From assembly GCA_032718475.1 (NCBI GenBank), contig JAUCBJ010004851.1, positions 52,791-116,790 on the forward strand: a stretch of DNA of 64,000 nucleotides, given 5' to 3'. Positions 54,907 through 64,000 of this stretch are shown in pieces; position 1 is the first letter of the stretch; each line of letters opens with the position of its first letter. Source of the stretch: Nemertoderma westbladi. Lineage: Eukaryota; Xenacoelomorpha; Nemertodermatida; Nemertodermatidae. The notes beneath the pieces were generated by a model. That model was not told the DNA's origin, searched no databases, and saw only the letters and a list, made by a program, of their open reading frames with translations. The translations under genes and the position numbers were made by a program.

Positions 54907-57900
54907 TTGGAAAACATTCAGGAGAATCAAGACTGCATAAATAAACAGTTAACAGCTAGTAATATGCAGATGATGAATCGATCTACTCCCAAAAGACAGG
55001 GATATACATCATCTGAGGAAGGCGATACCACCGATACTGAAGGCAAAGGAAATAGATCTCGTCTAAGCAGACGTAGAAGAACATCCCACCGTCAGAAATT
55101 GCCTGATTTGCCTCCAGCTGTTAGAAGGCAACTAAATAACACCAACTTAGGTAGTACAGAGCCCACAGACCAAATAATTAAAATAGAAAGACTCCCTACT
55201 ATAGTAGATGAGCCTGAAATAATTAGGCCTGTTTTTGAAATCACCCCTTCGGTGATAGACACACCTGTGCTCCCTGAAGCTACCTCTAAATTCCCTCTGC
55301 ATAGCACTAAGCTACCTGTGCCCAGTAGAACTGCCCAGGAGACAGTTCAGGTCCTGGACCCCGAGCGAAATATTCATGATTTGTCGCCCGTTGTCCCGCG
55401 TCCGCCCGCTACAACGTTGGCGACTCCCGCTTCGGCGGTCGAATGGGTGGACGAGAGACGGCGGGGGATGGATCTCCTGCTCGGGCAGATGCAGGAGACT
55501 GTTCAGCAATTCAAGGGCACAGTAAGGGAAAGTAGGCTAGAGTTGCAAGAAGTGCAGCAAAGTATCGCGCTAGAACGCGATAAATTAGTAAATACACAAA
55601 GGGGTATACCACCACCCTCGGTAACAATGTGTCAACCTGTTAGGTCTGAAGTATCTCATGCGCAAGGTGTGGAGCCTACACGCATATATACTGCTAGCGA
55701 AGTAGAAACTCCTATAGTGAACCCTATTAAGGGTAATTATAGACCTGTTGATAATGACATTCCCTATAGACCTGATCATAATCCGAGAAATTTATATACC
55801 GATAACTCGATATTAAATAACACGATGGCCCAAGAAAGTTTTACGCGTCAAATGGCTAGAACCGAAGCCCGGCAAGCGGTGAAGGTGGGAGAGATCGTCA
55901 AGTTCAATGGAGATGAGATGAAATGGTTACCTTTTAATGAATATTACAAAGATAACATACAGAACTCTGTACTATCTAATGGAGAGAAACTTAGATTCCT
56001 CATCGAGTGCTTGGAAGGATCTCCCAAGTTAATGGCGTTAAAGTTTATTGGACATCCAGACGGATTAAGACAAGTTTGGGATACACTAAACATCAGGTAT
56101 GGTAATAGGAATAATATAGCTGGGTATTTGTATGCAAAGTTAGTAGCGCCCCGAAAGTTTATTAGCAGCGGGATTATAGAGTTTTCCGATGAGATTCAGG
56201 AGATCTGCAGACAATTAGATTGGCTAGGTAAGTCTCATGAGTATCAGAGTGCTATGGTTATTAGAGCAGTGGCTTCTACTTTACCGAAGGGTGGAGTAGG
56301 TACACGCTGGGATAAGAAAGTGTTATATATGATGGAACAACAACGACAAGACCCTACCATGGCTGATCTCATGTCATTCTTAGATGGAGAAGTGAAATTA
56401 CAGCTCCTAAGGCAGTCCAGAGAGAAGACACTGGAAAACAAGGTAAGTGAGAAACCCGTTTCTAGGAGAAGGGTAACACCAGTGTGTTATACAGACGACG
56501 GCGAAAGCCAGACTTCTCAAGGAGAGGATAGCGGGAAAGACACTGAAAGATCTTATGTCAATAAAACGCCTAAAGACCAGGTAAGTAAATTCAAGTCTCG
56601 AACCAATGACAGGAGAGAACAGGTAAGAAAAACTCCTCCTACGTCTCCCAAGAGAATTCAGGTGAGAAAGCCCAAGGAAAGAACGAACGTGCACCACACA
56701 GCACATGTTAAAGTAAGTAACATCAAGCCCAAATGTGTGCTGTGCGACGGGCCCCACCGTTTAAATGCGTGTGATAAATTCTTAAAGAAATCATTAAAAG
56801 AGAGACGGGAAGTCATGTGGGATAAGCGGTTGTGTTATAATTGCCTCAGACGAGGACACCAACGGCGAACCTGTTACTCCGACGCAAGGTGTGCAAAGTG
56901 CGGTGCGAAACATCATATCTTGTTGCACACTGAATTCGAGCGAAATAGTCCGAGTCAGGTGAGTGATTCCGAACTACATGTCCAATTCAGTGATGTGAAC
57001 GACACTGATCAATCTGAGATGGAAGGATTCTATACGGACGAATTCTCTGACCAAAACGAATCCTGTTACTTAATAAACACCACCGCAGTGTATCGAGCAC
57101 TCATGTATGAGAAAGACACAGACAGCGACCTCACCCTAACTACTTCAGATCAACAACAATCTTGGAAAGCGCCAACTTCAAATGTAGGAATCCGAGAATT
57201 TCCTGTAGTCCAGTTACGGGTCCACGGACCTCAGAAGAGCTATATAGTGAACGCCCTCCTGGACTCCGGCAGCACAGGAACATTCATCGATAAAGAACTA
57301 GCCGAAGACATCTTTGCTGGACAACCCAAGTTCCGAACCAAGCTAAACATGTCAGGGATCATGCAGGTTTGGAAATCTGCTGTGGCTGCCGACTATTATA
57401 TAGGTGAGTTGTCCACTCCACAGGATAAACTAGGAGAACACAGTATAAGGTCAGTCAAAATGGTGGCAATAAAGATCTTCGCTACCACCCAAGTGGAACC
57501 TTATAATTGGGACGAAGATGATCATGCCCAACAACTTAACATTCCTAGATTCGACACCGATTATCCTGGAGTACAAATATTAATCGGTCAAAACGCGCAT
57601 GAGGCGCTGGAGACATTGGAGAAACGACCTGCTCAACCGCAACCACTTCAGACCTATGCGGTAAGAACTAGAGTAGGTTGGTACCTTACTGGACCTTCCC
57701 GAAGAACGCTCAGAGAAAGACTGCTTCAAGATCGCGTCTGCCAGGTGAGTGAATGGGAAGATGATACTAGTGAGGGAGACGACCCAACTGAGGGAACACC
57801 ATACTCCTCAGATAATGACGATATTAGCTCCAATGTAGATCAATGGAGATATTGCCCCAAGAAGTTTAATCCAACTGACATCGCTTCCAGAGGAGCAACT

Positions 57901-58473
57901 CCTCAAGAACTGACAGATACTACAGACCGGTTAGGTGAACCCGACTTCCTGAGTAAGGAGGATGAATGGCCTCCCCATCTTACTCCGACTGAGATTAGAC
58001 CAGCCAAGGGAGCGGAGAAAGTCAAACCTAAAACCCGGACGGGTGGATCGGAGTTATTTGAACCCGGGATAGATCTGTCGGTATTACATATTGCCAGGGA
58101 CGACGCCGTGGATCTGGACCTCCCCACCGCGAGTGGATCCTTCATGAAGATCAGAGAGAGCGATTGGAGCTCTGGAACATCAGACGTCTCGCAGGGACTC
58201 TCACCTCTCCTGCAGGGAGCGACGGACCACTATAGCTCCTGGAATCGGCTTTGTAAGGCCGTCGTGTACCTAGAGCGATGTTTCTATCGTCACTATTCCA
58301 GGACGAAGAGGAAACCTGGAATTGTATTCGGGATGCAGCGACTCAATCACCCAGTCGGTCGTTTGTGTTTACCGGAAGGGAATGGAGGACTCTCCGGAAA
58401 CTGTGGAAGGCAAGATTCTCTTCCCACGACCACCTCCCTAATCCTTCAAACATCTAGGGACTCCATAACGTAA
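54907..58473 (+). CDS. Gag core plus protease of element B, 1,188 codons, RT and integrase deleted
   Basis: A single open frame directly after the TAA at 54904; with no ATG at its start, internal starts or readthrough would be needed. It contains the Pao Gag core (KFISSGIIEFSDEI, GGVGTRWDKKVLYMM) and three zinc knuckles: CVLCDGPHRLNAC (from residue 610), CYNCLRRGHQRRTC (643) and CAKCGAKHH (662). The retropepsin box LDSGSTGTFI has its Asp near residue 786. At about 57826 the frame jumps to the end of RNase H (FNPTDIASRGATPQEL), and at about 58310 from the linker (YSRTKR) to the integrase tail (KPGIVFGMQ). Both joins keep the frame. It could make particles but not DNA. Confidence 0.85.
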   Translation: MENIQENQDCINKQLTASNMQMMNRSTPKRQGYTSSEEGDTTDTEGKGNRSRLSRRRRTSHRQKLPDLPPAVRRQLNNTNLGSTEPTDQIIKIERLPTIVDEPEIIRPVFEITPSVIDTPVLPEATSKFPLHSTKLPVPSRTAQETVQVLDPERNIHDLSPVVPRPPATTLATPASAVEWVDERRRGMDLLLGQMQETVQQFKGTVRESRLELQEVQQSIALERDKLVNTQRGIPPPSVTMCQPVRSEVSHAQGVEPTRIYTASEVETPIVNPIKGNYRPVDNDIPYRPDHNPRNLYTDNSILNNTMAQESFTRQMARTEARQAVKVGEIVKFNGDEMKWLPFNEYYKDNIQNSVLSNGEKLRFLIECLEGSPKLMALKFIGHPDGLRQVWDTLNIRYGNRNNIAGYLYAKLVAPRKFISSGIIEFSDEIQEICRQLDWLGKSHEYQSAMVIRAVASTLPKGGVGTRWDKKVLYMMEQQRQDPTMADLMSFLDGEVKLQLLRQSREKTLENKVSEKPVSRRRVTPVCYTDDGESQTSQGEDSGKDTERSYVNKTPKDQVSKFKSRTNDRREQVRKTPPTSPKRIQVRKPKERTNVHHTAHVKVSNIKPKCVLCDGPHRLNACDKFLKKSLKERREVMWDKRLCYNCLRRGHQRRTCYSDARCAKCGAKHHILLHTEFERNSPSQVSDSELHVQFSDVNDTDQSEMEGFYTDEFSDQNESCYLINTTAVYRALMYEKDTDSDLTLTTSDQQQSWKAPTSNVGIREFPVVQLRVHGPQKSYIVNALLDSGSTGTFIDKELAEDIFAGQPKFRTKLNMSGIMQVWKSAVAADYYIGELSTPQDKLGEHSIRSVKMVAIKIFATTQVEPYNWDEDDHAQQLNIPRFDTDYPGVQILIGQNAHEALETLEKRPAQPQPLQTYAVRTRVGWYLTGPSRRTLRERLLQDRVCQVSEWEDDTSEGDDPTEGTPYSSDNDDISSNVDQWRYCPKKFNPTDIASRGATPQELTDTTDRLGEPDFLSKEDEWPPHLTPTEIRPAKGAEKVKPKTRTGGSELFEPGIDLSVLHIARDDAVDLDLPTASGSFMKIRESDWSSGTSDVSQGLSPLLQGATDHYSSWNRLCKAVVYLERCFYRHYSRTKRKPGIVFGMQRLNHPVGRLCLPEGNGGLSGNCGRQDSLPTTTSLILQTSRDSIT

Positions 58474-60104
58474 CAACATATGGAGTGGGTGTGTGACTCT
58501 ATTATTTTGTATTTGTTTTATTTTTATATTTATGTATGTATTATTATGTAATTTTATTTTAATCGTTTTATTTAATTTTATTTAGTAGTGTGGTATTTTA
58601 GAGATTATTTAGTAGATTAGTGCAATATATATTCGCGTTTATTACTTAATTACGTATATATTATATTTAGTGCGACGGCAAGAAATAATTCTTTTCCTCC
58701 TTCCTTACTGTCCGTATTATATTATAAATACGTAACTACAGTAAGATGAAATGTCCGTACTTATTAAAGTACAATAAAGCCACTACTATATTTAAGTATT
58801 ATTGGTAGGCAGAGTATTAGGAATGCAAAGTTCAGATCCTCGTGTCTCGGCTAAACCAAGCTCTGGGTAGACCTTGGAAACGACTTGCCTCTTCACACTG
58901 ACATTGCTTCGTGCGATATTGCTCTCATACCGTATATTAAATAATACATATAGTAGCGTGATGTCCCTTTAACAGTAGCGTATAACGCAAAATAAATCTG
59001 TTAAACCCTTTGACCATCTGTAATTCTAGTCGATTAAGATATCGCGGCACCCACCGATATACTTGAAAGACAAATTCTAGAATCAGTGGTTAACGTCCCC
59101 AGACAAGTTCTGGAATAAATTGGTGCCCATCTCAAATATTAATTATTTAATATTTGCAAATCTAATAAATCAAAATCTGTAAAATTCAGATCCTTCAACA
59201 ATTCTAGTCAATTAAGATATCGTAGCATTTACCGATATTCTTAAAAAGACAATTTTCATAGAATTAAGGATCTTGTGTCCCCAGACATGTTATAGAATCA
59301 AAATATGTCAATTTAATTATCAAATAATAAAATTTCAGGGAATAAATTTAAATTCATGCCTTTTAATGAATTTAATAAATTGCCATTTTTACGCAATTTA
59401 TAACATTCCCAAAATTCCATTAATTAATAGATCAAGGGAGCGGAGATTTATCTTATTATGCGTATGAGTGTGCGAAAGTCTCCCAAACATAGTCAATAGC
59501 CGATAAAATTCATAAAGCCATGTATAAAACAGGACATTGACCATTAAAGAATTACTATTAAATAACATCCCAGATCTGTATGCATTGGAATTACCCTAAT
59601 TCTACCGCTAGCTTTGCATAATGTCACCATAGCAACAACCACGCTAGAATTAGAATTGAGTTAAAAGAACAATAGAAAGCTTGTCCCATTGAATAGCATA
59701 GGGAATAAATAGCGCACTGCTAGTATCCAAGGATACATGATAATAACGTGACATTCTGGAAGGCACTGACTAACGGACAAGTGACCCGAGTGTGTGTAAT
59801 TTGTGAGTTTATAGGCGAATGTTACTACTAAGGTGTGTTTACAGTAGCGAGTCGCAATTGTGAAAGTAACCCTAACTCTCCAGTAAGAACCTGAGGTGTA
59901 TCTAAGCCTTTGGGACGGACAGTCGAGTGACTTGTGCCGGTTGTCGTTGTCGTTGTGCGGCTACGTCGTTGGCGAAAGTACAGCGGCGACGACACATCTG
60001 CGCTGAGGATCTCGCACTGTCCGGGGGCTGATTGGGGTAGGCAGCGACGCTCGCTAGCCTAAATATAAACTCGTTATAATATTAACAAGCTGGCAAGCCT
60101 GGAG
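58474..60104 (+). other. AT-rich spacer of element B
   Basis: Non-coding and homologous to 12136-13913 of element A in opposite orientation, including the diverged duplicate with GATATCG and GTCCCCAGACA stretches near 59020-59300 and the GC-richer block near 59880-60060. Confidence 0.7.
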
Positions 60105-61147
60105 GGTTCACGGTCCTCCTACTTAATCAGTACAATAATAATACGTTTTCGTTCGGGTAGGCCTATGTTTCCTTTTCACTTGTTCCCATCGTAGGCGACC
60201 TCATGCTCATCCCACCACGACCACGACCACCAGTTACGAGTTGGGTAGGCGTCTACCGGCAACCGGTAAGTAATTACGCGCCACACGACGTCATCCCGCC
60301 ATCCGCCAACATTTATACCGGTACGGTAAGCCTACCACCTACCGGCTGGCTACCATCGCACCGTAGGTCTACCGCCTACGCCTACCGGTCAACCGGTAAC
60401 GGTAGGCTACCGCGTACCGGTACAGCGGTACTCAAAGTCGTACCGGTATTGTCGTAATTGACAAATGCAGGATTAAACCGTAACCCGTTCCGGTACCGGT
60501 ACCATATGCATCTGAACGACTGGACGGTTAATCTCATAGCATAGCTGCATAGGCCTACCGGTAGTCAGTGCGAAGTCGCCTGCGAACATGGCGAAATATT
60601 ATATTCACTGCTAGGGCTAGGCTAGGACCTACCAGCCTACTGCTGTACTGACCTATGACAGTATGAAGATAGGCAGATAGGCCTACAGTGGTCAGGTAGT
60701 ACCGGTCCGGTATGCCTACTACAGGCAGACAATCAGACAGTACTAGCAGTGCTAATTAATTACCTTAATTAAATCTTCAATTAGGTCATAATGTAGGTCC
60801 AAATTTAAAAATCGGCCTCCGTTAATCGATTTAGAAATAATTCAGGTACCTCCATGCCAAATATCAGAATCATTCATTGCGTTCCCTATGACAAGATAGC
60901 TTTTTCCTAAACCATGCGAAAACACGCAAATATAGCGCTCACATCGCACAAATACCATCTCGACACCCAATTTTTTGTATGAGCCTTCGCCATCCCTATA
61001 TCTAACTTTTGTCCAAATTTTGTTTCGATTGATTAATAAATAACTGAGATATCGCTCTGGACACACACACACACACACTAACACACACACACACACACAC
61101 ACACACATTACGGTAATAATGGTCACTTATGTCAAAGACCGTGAACC
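60105..61147. mobile_element. 1.04-kb insertion in element B with inverted ends
   Basis: Absent from element A at the matching site. It starts GGTTCACGGTC and ends with the exact inverse GACCGTGAACC. The interior has ACCGGTA-rich DNA (60230-60500) and an (AC)n microsatellite at 61061-61106. No coding region or clear target duplication was found. Confidence 0.45.
61061..61106. repeat. (AC)n microsatellite
   Basis: About 46 bp of alternating AC with one interruption. Confidence 0.9.
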
Positions 61148-61169
61148 AATAAACTCATATATAGCAGAT

Positions 61170-62498
61170 ATGACGGAGTTGATAGAAGCTGGTCTTGGTA
61201 TCAGGGAGCGATATACTCTACTTTCAAGCGTTTGTTGATAGCTTGATACGCGGTGATACTAGTCCAACTACTACGAAGGATGATGGTCATTATATCGAAC
61301 CTACGATTTCCTGGAAGTAACTTACGCGTGAATTGGACTATGGAAAATTCACCGCTCGCTACACGCATTGTAATGGTATGTATATGGACTTCTTAACCAT
61401 TGGCCATTCTATCGATTTACACGATACGGACTATGTCGAACATATCCTACCCAGAGGAGTCGAAACGATAAACCAAAATTCTAATGCGAAAATCCTATTC
61501 GAAATCGACTCGAAAGAAAAGACATTAAAGAAACAAATAAACGCGGTAACTCCAACATATATTTGGAATTCTTGATAGAAGCATTGTAACAACAAATAAA
61601 TATCACCCGCGTTTCTCCTTCAAGACGTGCGTCTTTGGTATTATTACGATAAATGCCCTAGACCCAGCCAATAAACGGAAAGACATAAACATCCACGGAA
61701 ACGTTGTGTTAAACACAGTTGTGTTCGTTATATTTACTGGAGTTTCGAGCGAAACTTGTTTGACGTATCACCTATGCTCACTCGGCTCGAACGATCCTGG
61801 AGTAAACCTACGATCAGAGTCCCGGAATACTCGGTCAAACCTCCTCATTCCTTAGTTGGACCTCAGACCTGCGATCCTGGTGGTGTCGCGGATCCTCGCG
61901 GACTGTATTCACTGTTCAAAGATCTAGTGCTACCCTAACAATTAATCGGTAACACTCCGACAGTGATTTCTAGCTAGCCGCCCATCTTACCTAGCCGGAT
62001 TGTGACGCGGACACCTAATATCACTATCCAACCGTATGGTCGTCCCCGTTTAACGCGATACAACCCTTCATCAAGGTGAAGGAGAGCGTTGTACGAAACG
62101 AGTTAAACGCTATTCTATAAAGATCAAAAAAGAAATCTGCGTTTGTTCAGATAAACGTAAGTTATAACAGTAAGTCCAATCGATAAACGAATTAGCCTTA
62201 TCTCAGTTCGATTGGGAAATCTCGAATCTCTAAGAAGATATCAAGCTTAGAAAACCCTATTCTCTGTGAGAGTTTTGGACGAACGTATCCCATGACAAGC
62301 GGAGGAAAATCAGCTCGAGGAGAAGCATATCGAACTGGACGAGACACCGACCGTAAACCCAAACCTTCTAATGCAATTGTATTGCACCCTTTACCCAGGA
62401 GTTATAGCCTTCCTAGTAAAGTGGCTCGCCCCAAAGAGAAAAGGACTCTGGCTAGCCTCGGGAAACTGCGTAAACGCCGTCCGCGCAAAGAAAACTAA
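61170..62498 (+). pseudogene. ORF3 remnant of element B
   Basis: Starts at an ATG at 61170 (ATGACGGAGTTGATAGAAG), matching the start of ORF3 in element A. Broken frames keep FTARYTHCNGMYMDFL, FDVSPMLTRLERS.. PHSLVGPQT, a worn coiled-coil stretch, and the basic end VARPKEKRTLASLGKLRKRR. At about 62338 the sequence jumps over roughly 2.7 kb present in A, removing the zinc knuckles. Many stops and frameshifts occur, so no product is expected. Confidence 0.75.
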
Positions 62499-62576
62499 CT
62501 GTTTAGAGTATCTTTATGTTTTAGAAACTGTGATTTTTATATTTTATAGACTGAAAATCCCATTTTCTGGGAGCGG

Positions 62577-63764
62577 TGTAAAAGCTTTTGCTGAATTGCC
62601 CGGTTATTTTTCCTTATTTTTCCCGTAAAATACTCTGTAGTTGGTTTAATAGGCGTAAGAGGCCGTATTATTGCTGTATCGGTGTTTTTAGAGGATCTAA
62701 GAGCTATTTCTTCCGTATGTGTACTGTGGAAGGCATAGTTGATGATTCTATGGCAATTCCGTGACGCAAAAGGGGATAGCTACTCTTGAACAGTAGTTAC
62801 TATGACGACGGTTAACAGCTGATATTCATACGTGTCGACTTTCTTTGTTCTACGGCATCTCTCAGTTCAGTCAACCAATCAGAGCGTTTTTACTGTTCTT
62901 GTACAGAAATTTCCTAGAAATCACGCAATGCTGTATGGGCAGTGTTTACATTCTGTCCTGAGCCAGGAGAGAGCGGCTTTGGAATATTTTGTGCTTTTCT
63001 GCTTTAGCCTAACACTAGTAGGCTTAATTATAAGGACATATATCCGTTATCACTGGTTATCACTGGTTAACTGGCCCATACTGTGCAACTTAACTTAACA
63101 TTACTGCTTTGCTGTCGGTTATTCATTATATTTGTTGATGAATTATTATATTTGGGATAACGAGAAATAACCCCGAAACCCAATATTCTTGATATACCGA
63201 AGGTAAGAGAGAAAGGTTACATATAACGATTGCGACTTATGTTAAAGTGGTTTGAAGTGAATCTAATGTTATTTGATAGACCCTACATGAGTCGGTCTGT
63301 GTTCCTTTTATATGTGACTAAAATCAGTGAAGATCGGCAGATTAGTGTGCAGTATTGTGCAGCATTGTGTATGAGTGAGACTGATAACGAAGCATTTCCT
63401 AAAGAATGCGCCATATATGTGAATTGTAACTAAGCCATATCGTTGTGAGTAGTTTAAGTCATAACTCTGTTTATATAGATAGAGCGCCACGTCCTAAAGG
63501 AACTGTTAATATTCCCCGAAGGTGAATAATATTGTCAGAGATTATATAATACTGTCAGTCGAATAATACATTAGGCTTACATAGCAATACGATTAAGCCC
63601 TCGAAGTCAATCTCCCGGGTATATCCTACGGGTGAATGATCGCGCACAGATTGGTTTCAACTAGTGTAGTGAATCAAATACTTGTTAGAGGCTAAAGCGA
63701 TTTATTATCTAGAAGACATCCTAATTTGGCGGGTTAAACTGCCAAAGGTCTGAAAGCGCGAACA
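62577..63764 (+). mobile_element. 3' LTR of element B
   Basis: 1,188 bp, matching 50223-51430 except for about ten substitutions and a 20-bp indel near 63047 (a repeated ATCACTGGTT stretch). It is followed by the target duplication CCATT. Confidence 0.9.
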
Positions 63765-63769
63765 CCATT

Positions 63770-64000
63770 GTATTCACATTACATTGATAGATTGGTCTGT
63801 GTAAGTGCCGCTCAACTAGTTGGAGTGCTCTGGTGTAATGGTTCTCTACGTGGGTGTATCTCTAGGTAGACGTCAGCATTGAAGGCTTCAAGTCTCCCTC
63901 ACATTCAGGCGTCATGTCTCCCCACATGGGTTTTTTTGATATTAATTGATATAATTTCAAAATGGCTGAACCAAAACTGGAAAACAATATATGGCAGTAT
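63770..64000. other. Right flank of element B
   Basis: Non-coding. TTCAAGTCTCCCTCACATTC at 63888-63907 is the inverse of the edge near 45950 (GTGAGGGAGACTTGA). The two may be the ends of one older element into which the LINE and element B inserted. Confidence 0.35.

Larger units (their letters stand above)
50223..63764 (+). mobile_element. BEL/Pao LTR retrotransposon, element B (young, internally deleted)
   Basis: Bounded by two LTRs of about 1.2 kb and a perfect 5-bp target duplication CCATT (50218-50222 and 63765-63769). It belongs to the same family as element A, with the same leader, gag, protease, spacer and ORF3 ends, in the opposite orientation. RT, most of RNase H, nearly all of integrase and the middle of ORF3 are deleted, so it cannot copy itself alone. 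By eye the LTRs differ by roughly ten substitutions and one 20-bp indel, pointing to recent insertion. Confidence 0.9.

Overview
This window is nuclear DNA from a metazoan, most likely a marine invertebrate; the sequence does not settle the phylum. It has spliced genes with canonical GT..AG introns, a C2H2 zinc-finger gene, and BEL/Pao and Ty3/gypsy LTR retrotransposons. It also has an APE-type LINE, hAT-like DNA transposons with 8-bp target duplications, TTAA-flanked MITEs and much minisatellite DNA. TAGGCCTA and ACCGGT words recur throughout. Nothing bacterial or organellar was seen.

Layout. Positions 1-969 (minus strand) hold the 5' end of a Ty3/gypsy element: a partial gag, a primer-binding-like site and an LTR. 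A 0.9-kb inverted-repeat element follows (1444-2355). Positions 5054-27157 hold BEL/Pao element A on the minus strand. It is old and decayed, with gag, protease, RT, RNase H and integrase all recognisable. It also carries an extra decayed reading frame of about 4.2 kb (ORF3, 7891-12135) with zinc-knuckle motifs and a basic tail. Element A is interrupted by a 1.66-kb hAT-like element in its 3' LTR and by a 2.3-kb inverted-repeat element in pol whose ends resemble Transib/RAG heptamers. It is flanked on both sides by copies of one EEF2KMT (FAM86) pseudogene segment, so the locus has been rearranged.

Positions 28.5-30.6 kb hold a C2H2 zinc-finger gene (minus). Positions 34.9-39.4 kb hold a four-exon DUF4806-type gene (plus) whose second intron contains an antisense, GC-rich retroelement fragment. 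Positions 39.6-44.4 kb are satellites, minisatellites and MITEs. Positions 44.8-45.9 kb hold an intact single-exon EEF2KMT gene. A decayed LINE with a 31-bp target duplication follows (46.4-49.9 kb, minus). BEL/Pao element B fills 50223-63764 (plus). It is close kin to A, with near-identical LTRs and a perfect 5-bp target duplication (CCATT), but it has lost RT, integrase and most of ORF3.

How the parts relate. A and B belong to one family: A shows the ancestral layout (LTR, long leader, gag-pol, AT-rich spacer, ORF3, LTR), and B is a younger deletion derivative that could only move with help in trans. The likely host genes are the zinc-finger gene, the DUF4806-type gene and EEF2KMT; almost all the rest is mobile or repetitive. 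The most novel item is ORF3. The Transib-like ends and the duplicated EEF2KMT pseudogene around A are next.
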